Position numbers and translations under genes: made by a program. Below, one piece after another: positions 18,669-27,629 of a DNA stretch of 64,000 nucleotides (the first letter of the stretch is position 1; the number at the start of each line of letters is the position of its first letter). The DNA is taken from assembly GCF_001424165.1 (NCBI RefSeq), contig NZ_LMOJ01000025.1, forward strand, positions 268,134-332,133. The letters are read 5' to 3'. The notes below the pieces were generated by a model. The model was not told where the DNA came from. It worked only from the letters and a program-made list of their open reading frames with translations, and made no database searches. Source of the DNA: Massilia sp. Leaf139 (GTDB taxonomy: Bacteria; Pseudomonadota; Gammaproteobacteria; Burkholderiales; Burkholderiaceae_D).

Positions 18669-21323
18669 ATGCAAGATAAATATAGTCCCGCCGAAGTTGA
18701 ACAGGCCGCGCAGGCGTACTGGAAATCGATCGATGCCTATAAGGCGGTCGAGCACGATCCGCGTTTCCCTAAGGGTAAATACTACGCCTGCTCGATGCTG
18801 CCTTACCCGTCCGGCAAGCTGCACATGGGCCATGTGCGCAACTATACGATCAACGACGTGATGTACCGCTACCTGCGGATGAACGGCTACAACGTGCTCA
18901 TGCCGATGGGCTGGGATGCCTTCGGCATGCCGGCCGAGAACGCGGCCATGGCGAACAACGTGCCGCCGGCCGAGTGGACTTATTCGAACATCGCTCACAT
19001 GCGCGGGCAGATGGAATCGATGGGCCTGGCCATCGACTGGTCGCGCGAGATGACGGCCTGTAAGCCGGAATACTACAAGTGGAACCAGTGGATGTTCCTC
19101 AAGATGCTGGAGAAGGGCATCATCTACCAGAAGACCGGCACCGTGAACTGGGATCCGGTCGACCAGACCGTGCTCGCCAACGAGCAGGTCGTCGACGGCA
19201 AGGGCTGGCGTTCGGGCGCGCCGATCGAGAAGCGCGAAATCCCGATGTACTACGTCCGCATCACGGATTACGCCGATGAGCTGCTCGACTTCGTCGACAA
19301 CAAGCTGCCGGGCTGGCCGGAGCGCGTGCGCACCATGCAGACCAACTGGATCGGCAAGTCGGTCGGCGTGCGCTTCGCCTTCCCGCACGTCGTCATGGAC
19401 GATGCCGGTGAACTGATCAACGACGGCAAACTCTACGTCTTCACCACCCGCGCCGACACCATCATGGGCGTGACCTTCTGCGCCGTGGCGCCGGAACACG
19501 CGCTGGCCCAGCACGCGGCCAGGGACAATCCGGAACTGGCTGCCTTCATCGCCGAGTGCAAGCTCGGTTCCGTCATCGAAGCCGACATGGCGACGATGGA
19601 GAAGAAGGGCATGCCGACGGGTCTGACCGTCACGCACCCGGTCTCGGGCGAGCAGATCCCGGTCTGGGTCGGCAACTACGTCCTGATCACCTATGGAGAC
19701 GGCGCCGTGATGGGCGTGCCGGGCCACGACGAGCGCGATTTCGAATTCGCCAAAAAATACGACCTGCCGATCAAGCAGGTGGTCGCCGTCGAAGGCCAGG
19801 AATTCAGCCTGGACGCCTGGCAGGAGTGGTACGGCGACAAGGAAACCGGCCGCACCATCAACTCGGGCAAGTACGACGGCCTGGACTACACCGCGGCCGT
19901 GAATGCCGTGTCGGGCGACCTCGCCGCGCAGGAGCTGGGCGACAAGAAGGTGACGTTCCGCCTGCGCGACTGGGGCATCTCGCGCCAGCGCTACTGGGGT
20001 ACGCCGATCCCGATGATCCACTGCGCCGCGTGCGGCGTGGTGCCGGTGCCGGAAGCTGACCTGCCGGTCGTGCTGCCCGAGCACCTGGTGCCGGACGGTA
20101 CCGGCAATCCGCTCAACAAGGACGAGGCCTTCCTGAAGTGCGATTGCCCGAAGTGCGGCAAGCCGGCGCGCCGCGAAACCGACACGATGGACACCTTCAT
20201 CGACTCGTCCTGGTACTACATGCGCTATACCTCGCCGGGCTCGAACGACGCCATGGTCGACGCGCGCAACGATTACTGGATGCCGATGGATCAGTACATC
20301 GGCGGCATCGAACACGCCGTCATGCACCTGCTGTACGCGCGCTTCTGGACGAAGGTCATGCGCGACTTCGGCCTGGTGAAGTTCGACGAGCCCTTCGTGA
20401 ACCTGCTCACCCAGGGCATGGTGCTGAACGAAACCTATTACCGCGACGACGCGTCCGGTAAAAAAACCTGGTTCAATCCGGCCGATGTCGAGCTGACCTT
20501 CGACGACAAGGGCCGCCCGCAGAGCGCGATCCTGAAGGCGGATGGCCAGCCGGTCGCCATCGGCGGCACCGAAAAGATGTCGAAGTCGAAGAACAACGGC
20601 ATCGACCCGGCAGCGCAGATCGCGCAGTACGGCGCCGACACCGCGCGCCTGTTCACGATGTTCGCCTCGCCGCCGGAGCAGACCCTGGAATGGTCGGACA
20701 GCGGCGTCGAGGGCGCGAGCCGCTTCCTGCGCCGCGTCTGGGCCTACGGATATGCCCAGCGCGAGCGCATCGCAGCGGGGTTGGCTGACACCGTGGCCGG
20801 CCAGCAGCAAGGCACGCTCGAGGAAGCGCATAAAACCCTGCGCCGCGAAGTGCACAAGGTGCTGCAGCAGGCCGACTACGACCTGAAACGCATCCAGTAC
20901 AACACGGTCGTTTCGGCCTGCATGAAGATGCTCAACACGCTGGAACAGGCCAAGCTGGCCGAGGGCGTGGCGGGCGATGCCGTGATCGCCGAAGGCTTCT
21001 CGATCTTCCTGCGCATGCTGAACCCGGTGGCGCCGCACATCACCCACGCGCTGTGGCAGGAACTGGGCTTTGCCAAGACCTACGGCGACATCCTCGACGT
21101 GCAGTGGCCGGAAGTCGACCCTGCCGCGCTGGAGCAGGCCGAGATCGAGATGATGATCCAGGTGAACGGCAAGCTGCGCGGTTCGGTGAAAGTGCCGAAA
21201 GAGGCGGACAAGGCCGCGATCGAAGCGGCGGCGCTGGCCTCCGAGGCCGTCCAGAAGTTCATCGAAGGCACGCCGAAGAAGGTCATCGTCGTCCCCGGCA
21301 AACTCGTCAACATCGTGGTGTAA
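18669..21323 (+). CDS. leuS: leucyl-tRNA synthetase
   Basis: An 884-residue class I aminoacyl-tRNA synthetase that charges tRNA-Leu. The HIGH-type motif is LHMGHVRNYTINDV near residue 50. The large editing domain includes TRADTIMGVTFCA and GHDERDFEFAKKY. The KMSKS motif is EKMSKSKNNG near residue 637, and the C-terminal anticodon-binding and docking region follows. A CPKCGKPAR zinc-like knuckle occurs before KMSKS. It leads leuS-lptE-holA, with lptE starting three bases after the stop. Confidence 0.98.
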   Translation: MQDKYSPAEVEQAAQAYWKSIDAYKAVEHDPRFPKGKYYACSMLPYPSGKLHMGHVRNYTINDVMYRYLRMNGYNVLMPMGWDAFGMPAENAAMANNVPPAEWTYSNIAHMRGQMESMGLAIDWSREMTACKPEYYKWNQWMFLKMLEKGIIYQKTGTVNWDPVDQTVLANEQVVDGKGWRSGAPIEKREIPMYYVRITDYADELLDFVDNKLPGWPERVRTMQTNWIGKSVGVRFAFPHVVMDDAGELINDGKLYVFTTRADTIMGVTFCAVAPEHALAQHAARDNPELAAFIAECKLGSVIEADMATMEKKGMPTGLTVTHPVSGEQIPVWVGNYVLITYGDGAVMGVPGHDERDFEFAKKYDLPIKQVVAVEGQEFSLDAWQEWYGDKETGRTINSGKYDGLDYTAAVNAVSGDLAAQELGDKKVTFRLRDWGISRQRYWGTPIPMIHCAACGVVPVPEADLPVVLPEHLVPDGTGNPLNKDEAFLKCDCPKCGKPARRETDTMDTFIDSSWYYMRYTSPGSNDAMVDARNDYWMPMDQYIGGIEHAVMHLLYARFWTKVMRDFGLVKFDEPFVNLLTQGMVLNETYYRDDASGKKTWFNPADVELTFDDKGRPQSAILKADGQPVAIGGTEKMSKSKNNGIDPAAQIAQYGADTARLFTMFASPPEQTLEWSDSGVEGASRFLRRVWAYGYAQRERIAAGLADTVAGQQQGTLEEAHKTLRREVHKVLQQADYDLKRIQYNTVVSACMKMLNTLEQAKLAEGVAGDAVIAEGFSIFLRMLNPVAPHITHALWQELGFAKTYGDILDVQWPEVDPAALEQAEIEMMIQVNGKLRGSVKVPKEADKAAIEAAALASEAVQKFIEGTPKKVIVVPGKLVNIVV

Positions 21324-21326
21324 GGC

Positions 21327-21854
21327 ATGCGCGCCCATTTCCCATCCTTTGCGCGCGCCTGTGCGGCGCTGCTGTTGACCACTACGCTGGCCACCACGCT
21401 GACCGCCTGCGGTTTCCATCTGCGTGGCTCGGACGGCGCCTACAACATGCCTTTCTCGAGCATCTACCTGGCCTTCCCGGACACGTCTCCGCTGGGCAAT
21501 GAGCTCAAGCGCAACCTGCGCGCCGGCGACAAGGTCGTCATCGCCCCCAAGCCGGAGGGCGCGCAGGCGCGCTTCGAAGTGCTCTCCGAGGCGCGCAACA
21601 AGGCGATCCTGTCGCTGAACAACCTGGGGCGCGTGCGCGAATACCTGCTCAGCTACACGCTGGTGTTCCAGGTGCGCGACGCCACCGGCAACCTGCTGCT
21701 GGGGCCGACCGAGATCACGCTGCGCCGCAACCTCGCCTTCAGCGAGGAAGCCCTGCTGGCCAAGGAAGGCGAGGAAGCGCTGCTGTACCGCGACATGCAG
21801 TCCGACCTGGTGCAGCAGATCATGCGCCGCCTGGCCGCCCTGAAGGCGCAATGA
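21327..21854 (+). CDS. lptE: LPS-assembly lipoprotein LptE
   Basis: A 175-residue outer-membrane lipoprotein that plugs the LptD barrel. The signal peptide ends in the lipobox LTAC followed by GFHLRG, the characteristic LptE start. The rest follows the family pattern: IYLAFPDTSPLGNELKRNL, the strand with VLSEARNKAILSLN, and a C-terminal helix DLVQQIMRRLAAL. It lies between leuS and holA, the usual betaproteobacterial position, far from lptD. Confidence 0.92.
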   Translation: MRAHFPSFARACAALLLTTTLATTLTACGFHLRGSDGAYNMPFSSIYLAFPDTSPLGNELKRNLRAGDKVVIAPKPEGAQARFEVLSEARNKAILSLNNLGRVREYLLSYTLVFQVRDATGNLLLGPTEITLRRNLAFSEEALLAKEGEEALLYRDMQSDLVQQIMRRLAALKAQ

Positions 21855-21870
21855 GCGCAGCGAGAACCTG

Positions 21871-22884
21871 ATGCAGTTAAGGCCTGAAGCGCTCGAGCCC
21901 CATCTGGCGAAGGGGCTGGCGCCCCTGTACGTGATCACCAGCGACGAGCACCTGCTGGCGCTGGAAGCGGCCGACAAGATCCGGCGCGCCGCGCGCGCGG
22001 CCGGTCATACCGAGCGCGACGTGCTCACCGTCGAGCGCACCTTCAAGTGGGGCGAGCTGCTGGCGGCGAACCAGGCGCTGTCCCTGTTCGGCGACAAGAA
22101 GCTGATCGAGCTGCGCATCCCGAGCGGCAAGCCCGGCAAGGACGGCAGCGCCGCCCTGCAGGCCTATGCGAAGGATCTCAGTCCCGACAACCTCACCCTG
22201 ATCACGCTGCCGAAACTCGACTGGCAGACGGCCAAGGCCTCGTGGGTGGCCTCGCTGCAGCAGGCCGCCGTCTACATCGAGATCCCGAACGTGGAACGGG
22301 CGCAGCTGCCGGGCTGGATCGGCATGCGCCTGGCCGCGCAAGGGCAGAGCGCCGAGCGCACGGCGCTCGATTTCATCGCCGACCGGGTCGAGGGCAACCT
22401 GCTCGCCGCGCACCAGGAAATCCAGAAGCTGGGCCTGCTGCACGAGCCGGGCAAGCTCAGCTTCGAGCAGGTGCAGGACGCGGTGCTGAACGTGGCGCGC
22501 TACGACGTCTTCAAATTGTCGGAAGCGATGCTGGCCGGCGACCCGGCGCGCCTGGCACGCATGCTCGAGGGGCTGAAAGGGGAGGGCGAAGCCTTGCCGC
22601 TCGTCTTGTGGGCCGTCTCCGAAGAAATCCGCACGCTGTTAAAATTGAAAGCCGGGATGGCGCAAGGGCGGCCGCTGGGCGCGCTGTTGAAGGAATACCG
22701 GATCTGGGGGCCGCGCGAGCGGATGATGGAACCGGCCTTGCGCCGCATTTCGCTGTCCACCCTGGAAGGCGCGCTGCAGGAGGCGGCGCAGGTCGACAAG
22801 ATGGTCAAGGGTTTACGGGCCAAGGCCTTCGCGGGCGATGCGTGGGATGCGATGCTGCAGCTGGCCTTGAAGGTGGCGCGGTAG
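21871..22884 (+). CDS. holA: DNA polymerase III subunit delta
   Basis: A 337-residue subunit of the clamp loader that opens the beta sliding clamp. The N-terminal region (LAPLYVITSDEHLLALEAAD) and the middle region (LLAAHQEIQKLGLLH) match the family, and the C-terminal helical domain completes a normal length. It follows lptE by 16 bp. Its stop codon TAG (22882-22884) is contributed by the GTAG at the foot of a REP-like palindrome. Confidence 0.93.
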   Translation: MQLRPEALEPHLAKGLAPLYVITSDEHLLALEAADKIRRAARAAGHTERDVLTVERTFKWGELLAANQALSLFGDKKLIELRIPSGKPGKDGSAALQAYAKDLSPDNLTLITLPKLDWQTAKASWVASLQQAAVYIEIPNVERAQLPGWIGMRLAAQGQSAERTALDFIADRVEGNLLAAHQEIQKLGLLHEPGKLSFEQVQDAVLNVARYDVFKLSEAMLAGDPARLARMLEGLKGEGEALPLVLWAVSEEIRTLLKLKAGMAQGRPLGALLKEYRIWGPRERMMEPALRRISLSTLEGALQEAAQVDKMVKGLRAKAFAGDAWDAMLQLALKVAR

Positions 22885-22987
22885 GGTGGGCGCCCTGTGC
22901 CCACGCGTAAACGATGAGCAGACGCGACGCTCAATAAACGTCAACACGACGCATGCTTCACGCGTGGGCACGGGGCGCCCACCCTAC
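22881..22987. repeat. REPIN-like inverted pair of REP palindromes (copies 4 and 5)
   Basis: The first 28 bases (22881-22908, starting GTAGGGTGGGC and ending CCCACGCGT) recur in reverse complement at 22960-22987 with one mismatch. Each arm is itself a hairpin with GTGGGC/GCCCAC. The spacer is 51 bp, for a total of 107 bp. This is the architecture of REP doublets moved by RAYT transposases. It fills nearly all of the gap between holA and proA. Confidence 0.75.
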
Positions 22988-23001
22988 CTGGAATCTGTAC
23001 G

Positions 23002-24267
23002 ATGAACATCACCGACTACATGCACACGCTGGGCCGCAACGCCCGTGCGGCATCGCGCGCGATGGCGCGGGCGGACGGCGCGACGCGCAACCGCGCGCTG
23101 CTTCACATTGCCGAAGCCATCGAGCGCGAAGCGGCCCAACTGACCGCGGCGAACCAGCTCGATCTCGACGCCGCGCGCGCCGCCGGCCTGGCGCCGGCGC
23201 TGCTCGAGCGCCTGGCCCTGTCCCCCGGCGCGATCGCGACCATGGTGGAAGGTTTGCGCCAGATCGCGACGCTGCCCGATCCGGTCGGCGAAATCTCGAA
23301 CATGAAGTCGCGCCCGAGCGGCATCCAGGTCGGCCAGATGCGCGTGCCGCTGGGCGTCATCGGCATCATTTATGAGGCACGCCCGAACGTGACGGTCGAC
23401 GCGGCGGGCCTGTGCATCAAGAGCGGCAACGCGGCCATCCTGCGCGGCGGTTCAGAGGCGATCCACTGCAACCGCGCGCTGGCCAGACTCGTCACCGAAG
23501 GGCTGAGCAAAGCCGGGCTGCCGCTGGACGCGGTGCAGGTGGTCGACACCACCGACCGCGCCGCCGTCGGCACCCTGATCACGATGCCGCAGTATGTCGA
23601 CGTCATCGTCCCGCGCGGCGGCAAGGGCCTGATCGCACGTCTGATCGAGGAAGCGACGGTACCGATGATCAAGCACCTGGACGGCATCTGCCACGTCTAC
23701 ATCGACGACAAGGCCGATATCGCCAAGGCGCTGCCGGTCGCCTTCAACGCCAAGTGCCACCGCTACGGCACGTGTAACACGATGGAAACGCTGCTGGTGG
23801 CGCGCTCGGTGGCGCCCACGGTGCTGCCGCAACTGGCGCAGCTGTACAAGACGAAGGAAGTCGAGTTGCGCGCCGACCCCGAAGCGCAGACGATCCTGGC
23901 CGGCTATCCGCACCTGGCGGCGGCAAGCGAAGAAGACTGGAGTACCGAATACCTGGCGCCGATCCTGGCCGTGAAAGTCGTGGCCGGCATCGACGAAGCG
24001 ATGGATCACATCGACCGCTATTCGTCGAAGCACACCGAGGCCATCGTCACCGAGGACTACAGCGCGGCGCTGCGTTTCCTGCGCGAGGTCGACTCGGCCT
24101 CGGTGATGGTGAACGCCTCGACCCGCTTCGCCGACGGCTTCGAATACGGCCTGGGCGCCGAGATCGGCATCTCGAACGACAAGCTGCACGCGCGCGGCCC
24201 GGTCGGGCTGGAAGGATTGACCTCATTAAAATACGTCGTCTTCGGCCACGGCGAGATTCGTAGTTAA
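23002..24267 (+). CDS. proA: glutamate-5-semialdehyde dehydrogenase (gamma-glutamyl phosphate reductase)
   Basis: A 421-residue NADPH-dependent enzyme and second step of proline synthesis. The N-terminal part contains LGVIGIIYEARPNVTVDAA, and the catalytic cysteine is in CHRYGTCNTMETLL. The C-terminal section includes SSKHTEAIVTED and GLEGLTSLKYVVFGHGE, the family signature. It begins just after a REPIN-like element. The HemJ-like gene follows 15 bp later. Confidence 0.97.
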   Translation: MNITDYMHTLGRNARAASRAMARADGATRNRALLHIAEAIEREAAQLTAANQLDLDAARAAGLAPALLERLALSPGAIATMVEGLRQIATLPDPVGEISNMKSRPSGIQVGQMRVPLGVIGIIYEARPNVTVDAAGLCIKSGNAAILRGGSEAIHCNRALARLVTEGLSKAGLPLDAVQVVDTTDRAAVGTLITMPQYVDVIVPRGGKGLIARLIEEATVPMIKHLDGICHVYIDDKADIAKALPVAFNAKCHRYGTCNTMETLLVARSVAPTVLPQLAQLYKTKEVELRADPEAQTILAGYPHLAAASEEDWSTEYLAPILAVKVVAGIDEAMDHIDRYSSKHTEAIVTEDYSAALRFLREVDSASVMVNASTRFADGFEYGLGAEIGISNDKLHARGPVGLEGLTSLKYVVFGHGEIRS

Positions 24268-24282
24268 ACCATAAGGAACCGC

Positions 24283-24696
24283 ATGTACCTCTGGATCAAA
24301 GCCTTCCACATCATCTTCATCGCCTCCTGGTTCGCCGGCCTGTTCTACCTGCCGCGCATCTACGTCAACCTGGCGCAGGAAACCAATAGTGCGGCGACCA
24401 CCCGCCTGCTGGGCATGGCGCGCCGCCTCTACCGCTTCACCACGATGCTGGCGATTCCGGCCGTGCTGCTGGGTGTCTGGCTATGGATGGGCTTCGGGAT
24501 CAAGGGCGGCTGGCTGCATGCGAAGCTGGCGCTGGTGGTGCTGGCGATCGGCTACCATCATGCCTGCGGGTCGATCCTGAAGAAGTTCGAGGCCGGCGTG
24601 AACAAGCGCAGCCATACCTGGTTCCGCTGGTTTAACGAGGTGCCGGTCGTGCTGCTGGCGCTGATCGTGATCCTGGTGGTCGTCAAGCCGTTTTAA
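24283..24696 (+). CDS. hemJ: HemJ/CopD-family membrane protein
   Basis: A 137-residue membrane protein with four predicted helices. The start MYLWIKAFHIIFIASWFAGLFYLPR is characteristic of the HemJ family, and its conserved His is in the first helix. HemJ replaces HemG/HemY as protoporphyrinogen oxidase in many proteobacteria. The same fold appears in CopD-like proteins, so the heme role is inferred from family resemblance. It sits 15 bp after proA. An intrinsic terminator lies downstream at 24835-24870. Confidence 0.8.
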   Translation: MYLWIKAFHIIFIASWFAGLFYLPRIYVNLAQETNSAATTRLLGMARRLYRFTTMLAIPAVLLGVWLWMGFGIKGGWLHAKLALVVLAIGYHHACGSILKKFEAGVNKRSHTWFRWFNEVPVVLLALIVILVVVKPF

Positions 24697-24736
24697 TTTT
24701 CGAACCGAGGTCATCCGCGCGACTCATCCGTGCGTT

Positions 24737-24768
24737 GAACGCGTGGACGGCATAGCCGTCCACCCTGC
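24737..24768. repeat. REP-like palindrome, copy 6
   Basis: GAACGC then GTGGACGGC, loop ATA, GCCGTCCAC, then CCTGC. The stem is perfect over 9 bp. An overlapping alternative hairpin, GTCCACCC/GGGTGGAC (24758-24765 with 24772-24779), could compete with it. It shares its outer sequence with the copy at 33702. Confidence 0.6.
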
Positions 24769-24801
24769 TTCGGGTGGACGCACCATGTGAACATTGCAAC
24801 A

Positions 24802-24837
24802 AACACCAACACCAACACCAACACCAACACCAACACC
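24802..24837. repeat. six tandem copies of AACACC
   Basis: A perfect hexanucleotide repeat runs directly into the left arm of the following terminator hairpin. Read in the frame of the downstream gene it would encode Asn-Thr repeats, but that reading is rejected in favour of an rlmL start at 24895. Confidence 0.85.
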
Positions 24838-24870
24838 GGCAGCGGCGGCGCTTCCGGTGCTTTATTTTTT
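24835..24870 (+). terminator. intrinsic terminator between hemJ and the rlmL-like gene
   Basis: The stem ACCGGCAGCG/CGCTTCCGGT (24835-24844 with 24849-24858) has one mismatch and a 4-base loop, followed by GCTTTATTTTTT. It would end the proA-hemJ transcript, or attenuate transcription entering the methyltransferase gene 25 bp downstream. Confidence 0.75.
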
Positions 24871-24894
24871 CACCAACGGACAAAGGGTACCCCC

Positions 24895-26112
24895 ATGACC
24901 TCCTATTTCTGCCCCTGCCCGCGCGGCATGGAAGCGGCGCTTGCCGAAGAACTCCTTGAAATCGCCACGGCCCACAGCCCGACCCTGAAGGTGCACAACC
25001 AGGTGCCCGGCGGCGTGCACTGCTCCGGCACCCTGGTCGACGCCTACCGCGTCAACCTGCACTCGCGTATCGCCTCGCGCGTGCTCATGCGCATGGGCCA
25101 GCGCAGCTACAACAACGAGAACGACATCTACGACCTGGTGCTCGAGCAGCGCTGGGAAGACTGGTTCGGCGTCGACCATACGATCCGCGTCGACGTCACG
25201 GCAGTGAAGTCGCCCCTGAAAAGCCTGGAATTCACGACCTTGAAGATCAAGGACGCGATCTGCGACCGCTTTCGCGACATGGTCAACAAGCGTCCGTCGG
25301 TCGACACCCGCGAGCCGGACATGCGCATCGTCGGCTTCCTCGACCAGCGCAACTTCATCATCTATCTCGACACCTCGGGCGAGGCGCTGTTCAAGCGCGG
25401 CTGGCGCGAAGAGACGGGGGATGCGCCGCTGCGCGAGAACCTGGCGGCCGGCATGCTGCGCGTGTCGGGCTGGAAGCCGGGCGTGCCCTTGTTTGACCCG
25501 ATGTGCGGCTCGGGCACGATCCTGATCGAGGCGGCGCAGATGGTGCAGGGCATCCCGGCCGGCGCGCGGCGCCGCTTCGCCTTCGAAAAATTCCACGACT
25601 TCGAGCGCGAGGCCTGGCAGGAGATGAAGGCGGCGATCAAGGCCAATCCGCTGCCGAGCGAACCGACCATCTTCGGCTCCGACATCTCGGGCGACATGGT
25701 CGCCATGACGCGCCATAACCTGAAAATCGCCGGCATCCTGTTCGACGTCCCCCTGAAACAGATCGAAGCCCAGCACGTGAGTCCGCCGGTCGAGGGCCCG
25801 GGCATCCTGCTGACCAACCCGCCGTACGGCGAGCGGATCGGCGTGCGCGGCGATTCGACCATGGCGCCGGACGAGATGGCAGTGAGCTTCTATTCCGCGC
25901 TCGGCACCACCCTCAAGCAGCGCTTCGCCGGCTGGACGGTGTTCCTGTTCACGGCCGACCTGTCGCTTCCCAAGCTGCTGCGTTTGAAGGAAGCGCGCAA
26001 GACGCCGTTCTTCAACGGCGCCCTCGAGTGCCGCCTGTTCCGCTTCGACATGGTGGCCGGCTACAACCGCCGTGAGGAAGCCAAGCCGAAAACCGATCCG
26101 GCGCAGGGCTGA
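24895..26112 (+). CDS. RlmL-like 23S rRNA guanine-N2 methyltransferase
   Basis: A 405-residue protein with an N-terminal ferredoxin-like/THUMP RNA-binding part and a C-terminal SAM-dependent methyltransferase domain. The SAM motif is DPMCGSGTILIEAAQM and the catalytic motif NPPYGERIG. This is the architecture of the N-terminal half of E. coli RlmL, which methylates G2445 of 23S rRNA; the RlmK half is absent. ATG 24895 is chosen because the frame upstream runs through the hexanucleotide repeat and a terminator. The MFS gene follows after three bases. Confidence 0.88.
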   Translation: MTSYFCPCPRGMEAALAEELLEIATAHSPTLKVHNQVPGGVHCSGTLVDAYRVNLHSRIASRVLMRMGQRSYNNENDIYDLVLEQRWEDWFGVDHTIRVDVTAVKSPLKSLEFTTLKIKDAICDRFRDMVNKRPSVDTREPDMRIVGFLDQRNFIIYLDTSGEALFKRGWREETGDAPLRENLAAGMLRVSGWKPGVPLFDPMCGSGTILIEAAQMVQGIPAGARRRFAFEKFHDFEREAWQEMKAAIKANPLPSEPTIFGSDISGDMVAMTRHNLKIAGILFDVPLKQIEAQHVSPPVEGPGILLTNPPYGERIGVRGDSTMAPDEMAVSFYSALGTTLKQRFAGWTVFLFTADLSLPKLLRLKEARKTPFFNGALECRLFRFDMVAGYNRREEAKPKTDPAQG

Positions 26113-26115
26113 TCG

Positions 26116-27393
26116 ATGCTGCCGCCGACCGACCCCGACCAGCTGCCCAAGGATCCGGTGATCCCGGTGCCCCTGCCGGCGCCGCACAAGATCGTCATGC
26201 TGTCGGCCGGCGGCCTGGCGACCCTGCTGGCGGGATTGTCGATGCTCGGCCCGTTCTCGATCGACGCGTATCTGCCGGCCTTCCCGCAGATCATGGCGAA
26301 CCTGCATGCGTCGTCGATCGAGGTGCAGCAGACCTTGACGGCCTACATGCTCGCCTTTGCCGGCATGGTGCTGTGGCACGGCGCGCTATCGGACGCCTTT
26401 GGGCGGCGCAACGTGATCCTGGTCGCCCTGGTCGTATTCGCGATCGGCACCTTCGGCTGCGCTGCGGCCTCCACCGTCCACTATTTGTGGGTGTTCCGCA
26501 TTCTGCAGGGGGTTTCGGCCGGGGCCGGGGTCGTGGTCGGGCGCGCCATCATCCGCGACCTGTATTCGGATGCGCCGGCGGCACGGTTGCTGTCGATGGT
26601 GACGATGATCTTCTCGATCGCGCCGGCGCTGGCGCCGGTGCTGGGCGGCTGGATCGTCACCTGGTTCGACTGGCGCGCGATCTTCCTGGCGCTGTGCGCC
26701 TACACCCTGATCCTGGGCTGGGTGTGCTGGAAGCACCTGCCGGAAACCGTGCCGCAGGCGCAGCGCCAGCCCTTCAATCCGCGCTTCCTGGCGCAGAGCT
26801 ACAGCGCCATCTTCAGCTCCTTCCTGTTCCACATGAAGGCGGGCGTCACGGCCCTGAACTTCGCCGGCCTGTTCCTCTACATTACTGCGTCGCCGGTGCT
26901 GCTGCCGGTGCACCTGGGCCTGGGCCCCTCGCAATTCGCCTGGCTGTTCGTGCCGACCGTGAGCGGAATCTTCCTCGGCTCGATGGCGGCCAACCGCATG
27001 GCCGGCAAGTACAGCTTCGCGCGCCAGATCGGGATCGGCTTTGCCTTCATGCTCGGCGCCGTCACCTTCAATGTCGGCTACCACCTGTTCCTGCCGCCGG
27101 CGCTGCCGTGGACGGTGCTGCCGATGTTCTTCTTCACCTTCGGCAGCGCGCTCATCTCGCCGGGCGCCACGCTGCTCGCGCTGGATCTGTTCCCGCATAT
27201 CCGCGGCACGGTCGCGTCCTGCCAGTCCTTCATCGTCACCCTGCTGGGCGCTATCGTCGCTGGGATGATCGCACCGGCGCTGTCGCACTCGGTGCTGGCG
27301 CTGGCACTGGGGCAGGCCGGGTTCACCTTGCTGGCGCTGGGCTTCTGGCTGACCTCGCGCCATTACCGGCGCGTGCTGGCGCGCAAGGGGTAG
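26116..27393 (+). CDS. Bcr/CflA-family multidrug efflux MFS transporter
   Basis: A 425-residue major-facilitator protein with 12 predicted membrane helices. The second-helix region SIDAYLPAFPQIMANL and the loop GALSDAFGRRNVIL are typical of the drug:H+ antiporter-1 Bcr/CflA group. RILQGVSAGAGVVVGRAIIRDLY is motif C-like. It probably exports drugs or metabolites with proton antiport; the substrate is not predictable. It starts three bases after the methyltransferase stop and is likely co-transcribed. Confidence 0.9.
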   Translation: MLPPTDPDQLPKDPVIPVPLPAPHKIVMLSAGGLATLLAGLSMLGPFSIDAYLPAFPQIMANLHASSIEVQQTLTAYMLAFAGMVLWHGALSDAFGRRNVILVALVVFAIGTFGCAAASTVHYLWVFRILQGVSAGAGVVVGRAIIRDLYSDAPAARLLSMVTMIFSIAPALAPVLGGWIVTWFDWRAIFLALCAYTLILGWVCWKHLPETVPQAQRQPFNPRFLAQSYSAIFSSFLFHMKAGVTALNFAGLFLYITASPVLLPVHLGLGPSQFAWLFVPTVSGIFLGSMAANRMAGKYSFARQIGIGFAFMLGAVTFNVGYHLFLPPALPWTVLPMFFFTFGSALISPGATLLALDLFPHIRGTVASCQSFIVTLLGAIVAGMIAPALSHSVLALALGQAGFTLLALGFWLTSRHYRRVLARKG

Positions 27394-27629
27394 CGCGGCG
27401 GTGCCGGACAGACAGGGGGAATGCCGATCGGCGATTTGTTTCAAATAATCAATAAATTCGTGCAAAAAGCATCGTTTGCCCCTGGAAAATTCATACTTTT
27501 TGTAGAAAGTATTGTTCCCGAACAGAAATGTATATATGCTAAGACGGCTTTTTGATCTGGATTAAGACTGAAAATTGCCTTCTTATCCAGAGATGCATGA
27601 ATGTCATGTCGTGGTAGCCCGGTTCGGGA
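27394..27629 (+). promoter_or_regulatory. AT-rich leader ahead of the HDOD histidine kinase
   Basis: A 236-bp gap, markedly AT-richer than its surroundings. I see no gene in it. It must hold the promoter of the signalling operon; TGTATATATGCTAAG around 27530 could contain a -10, but no convincing -35 is evident. Confidence 0.35.

Noticed and set aside
18414..21977. A nearly 1,200-codon minus-strand frame opposite leuS
   Set aside because: Antisense to a complete leucyl-tRNA synthetase; composition is typical of a shadow frame and no motif is seen.
24787..24894. An N-terminal Asn-Thr repeat extension of the RlmL-like protein starting at GTG 24787
   Set aside because: The extension would be read through an intrinsic terminator and has no family support; ATG 24895 opens directly into the conserved start.
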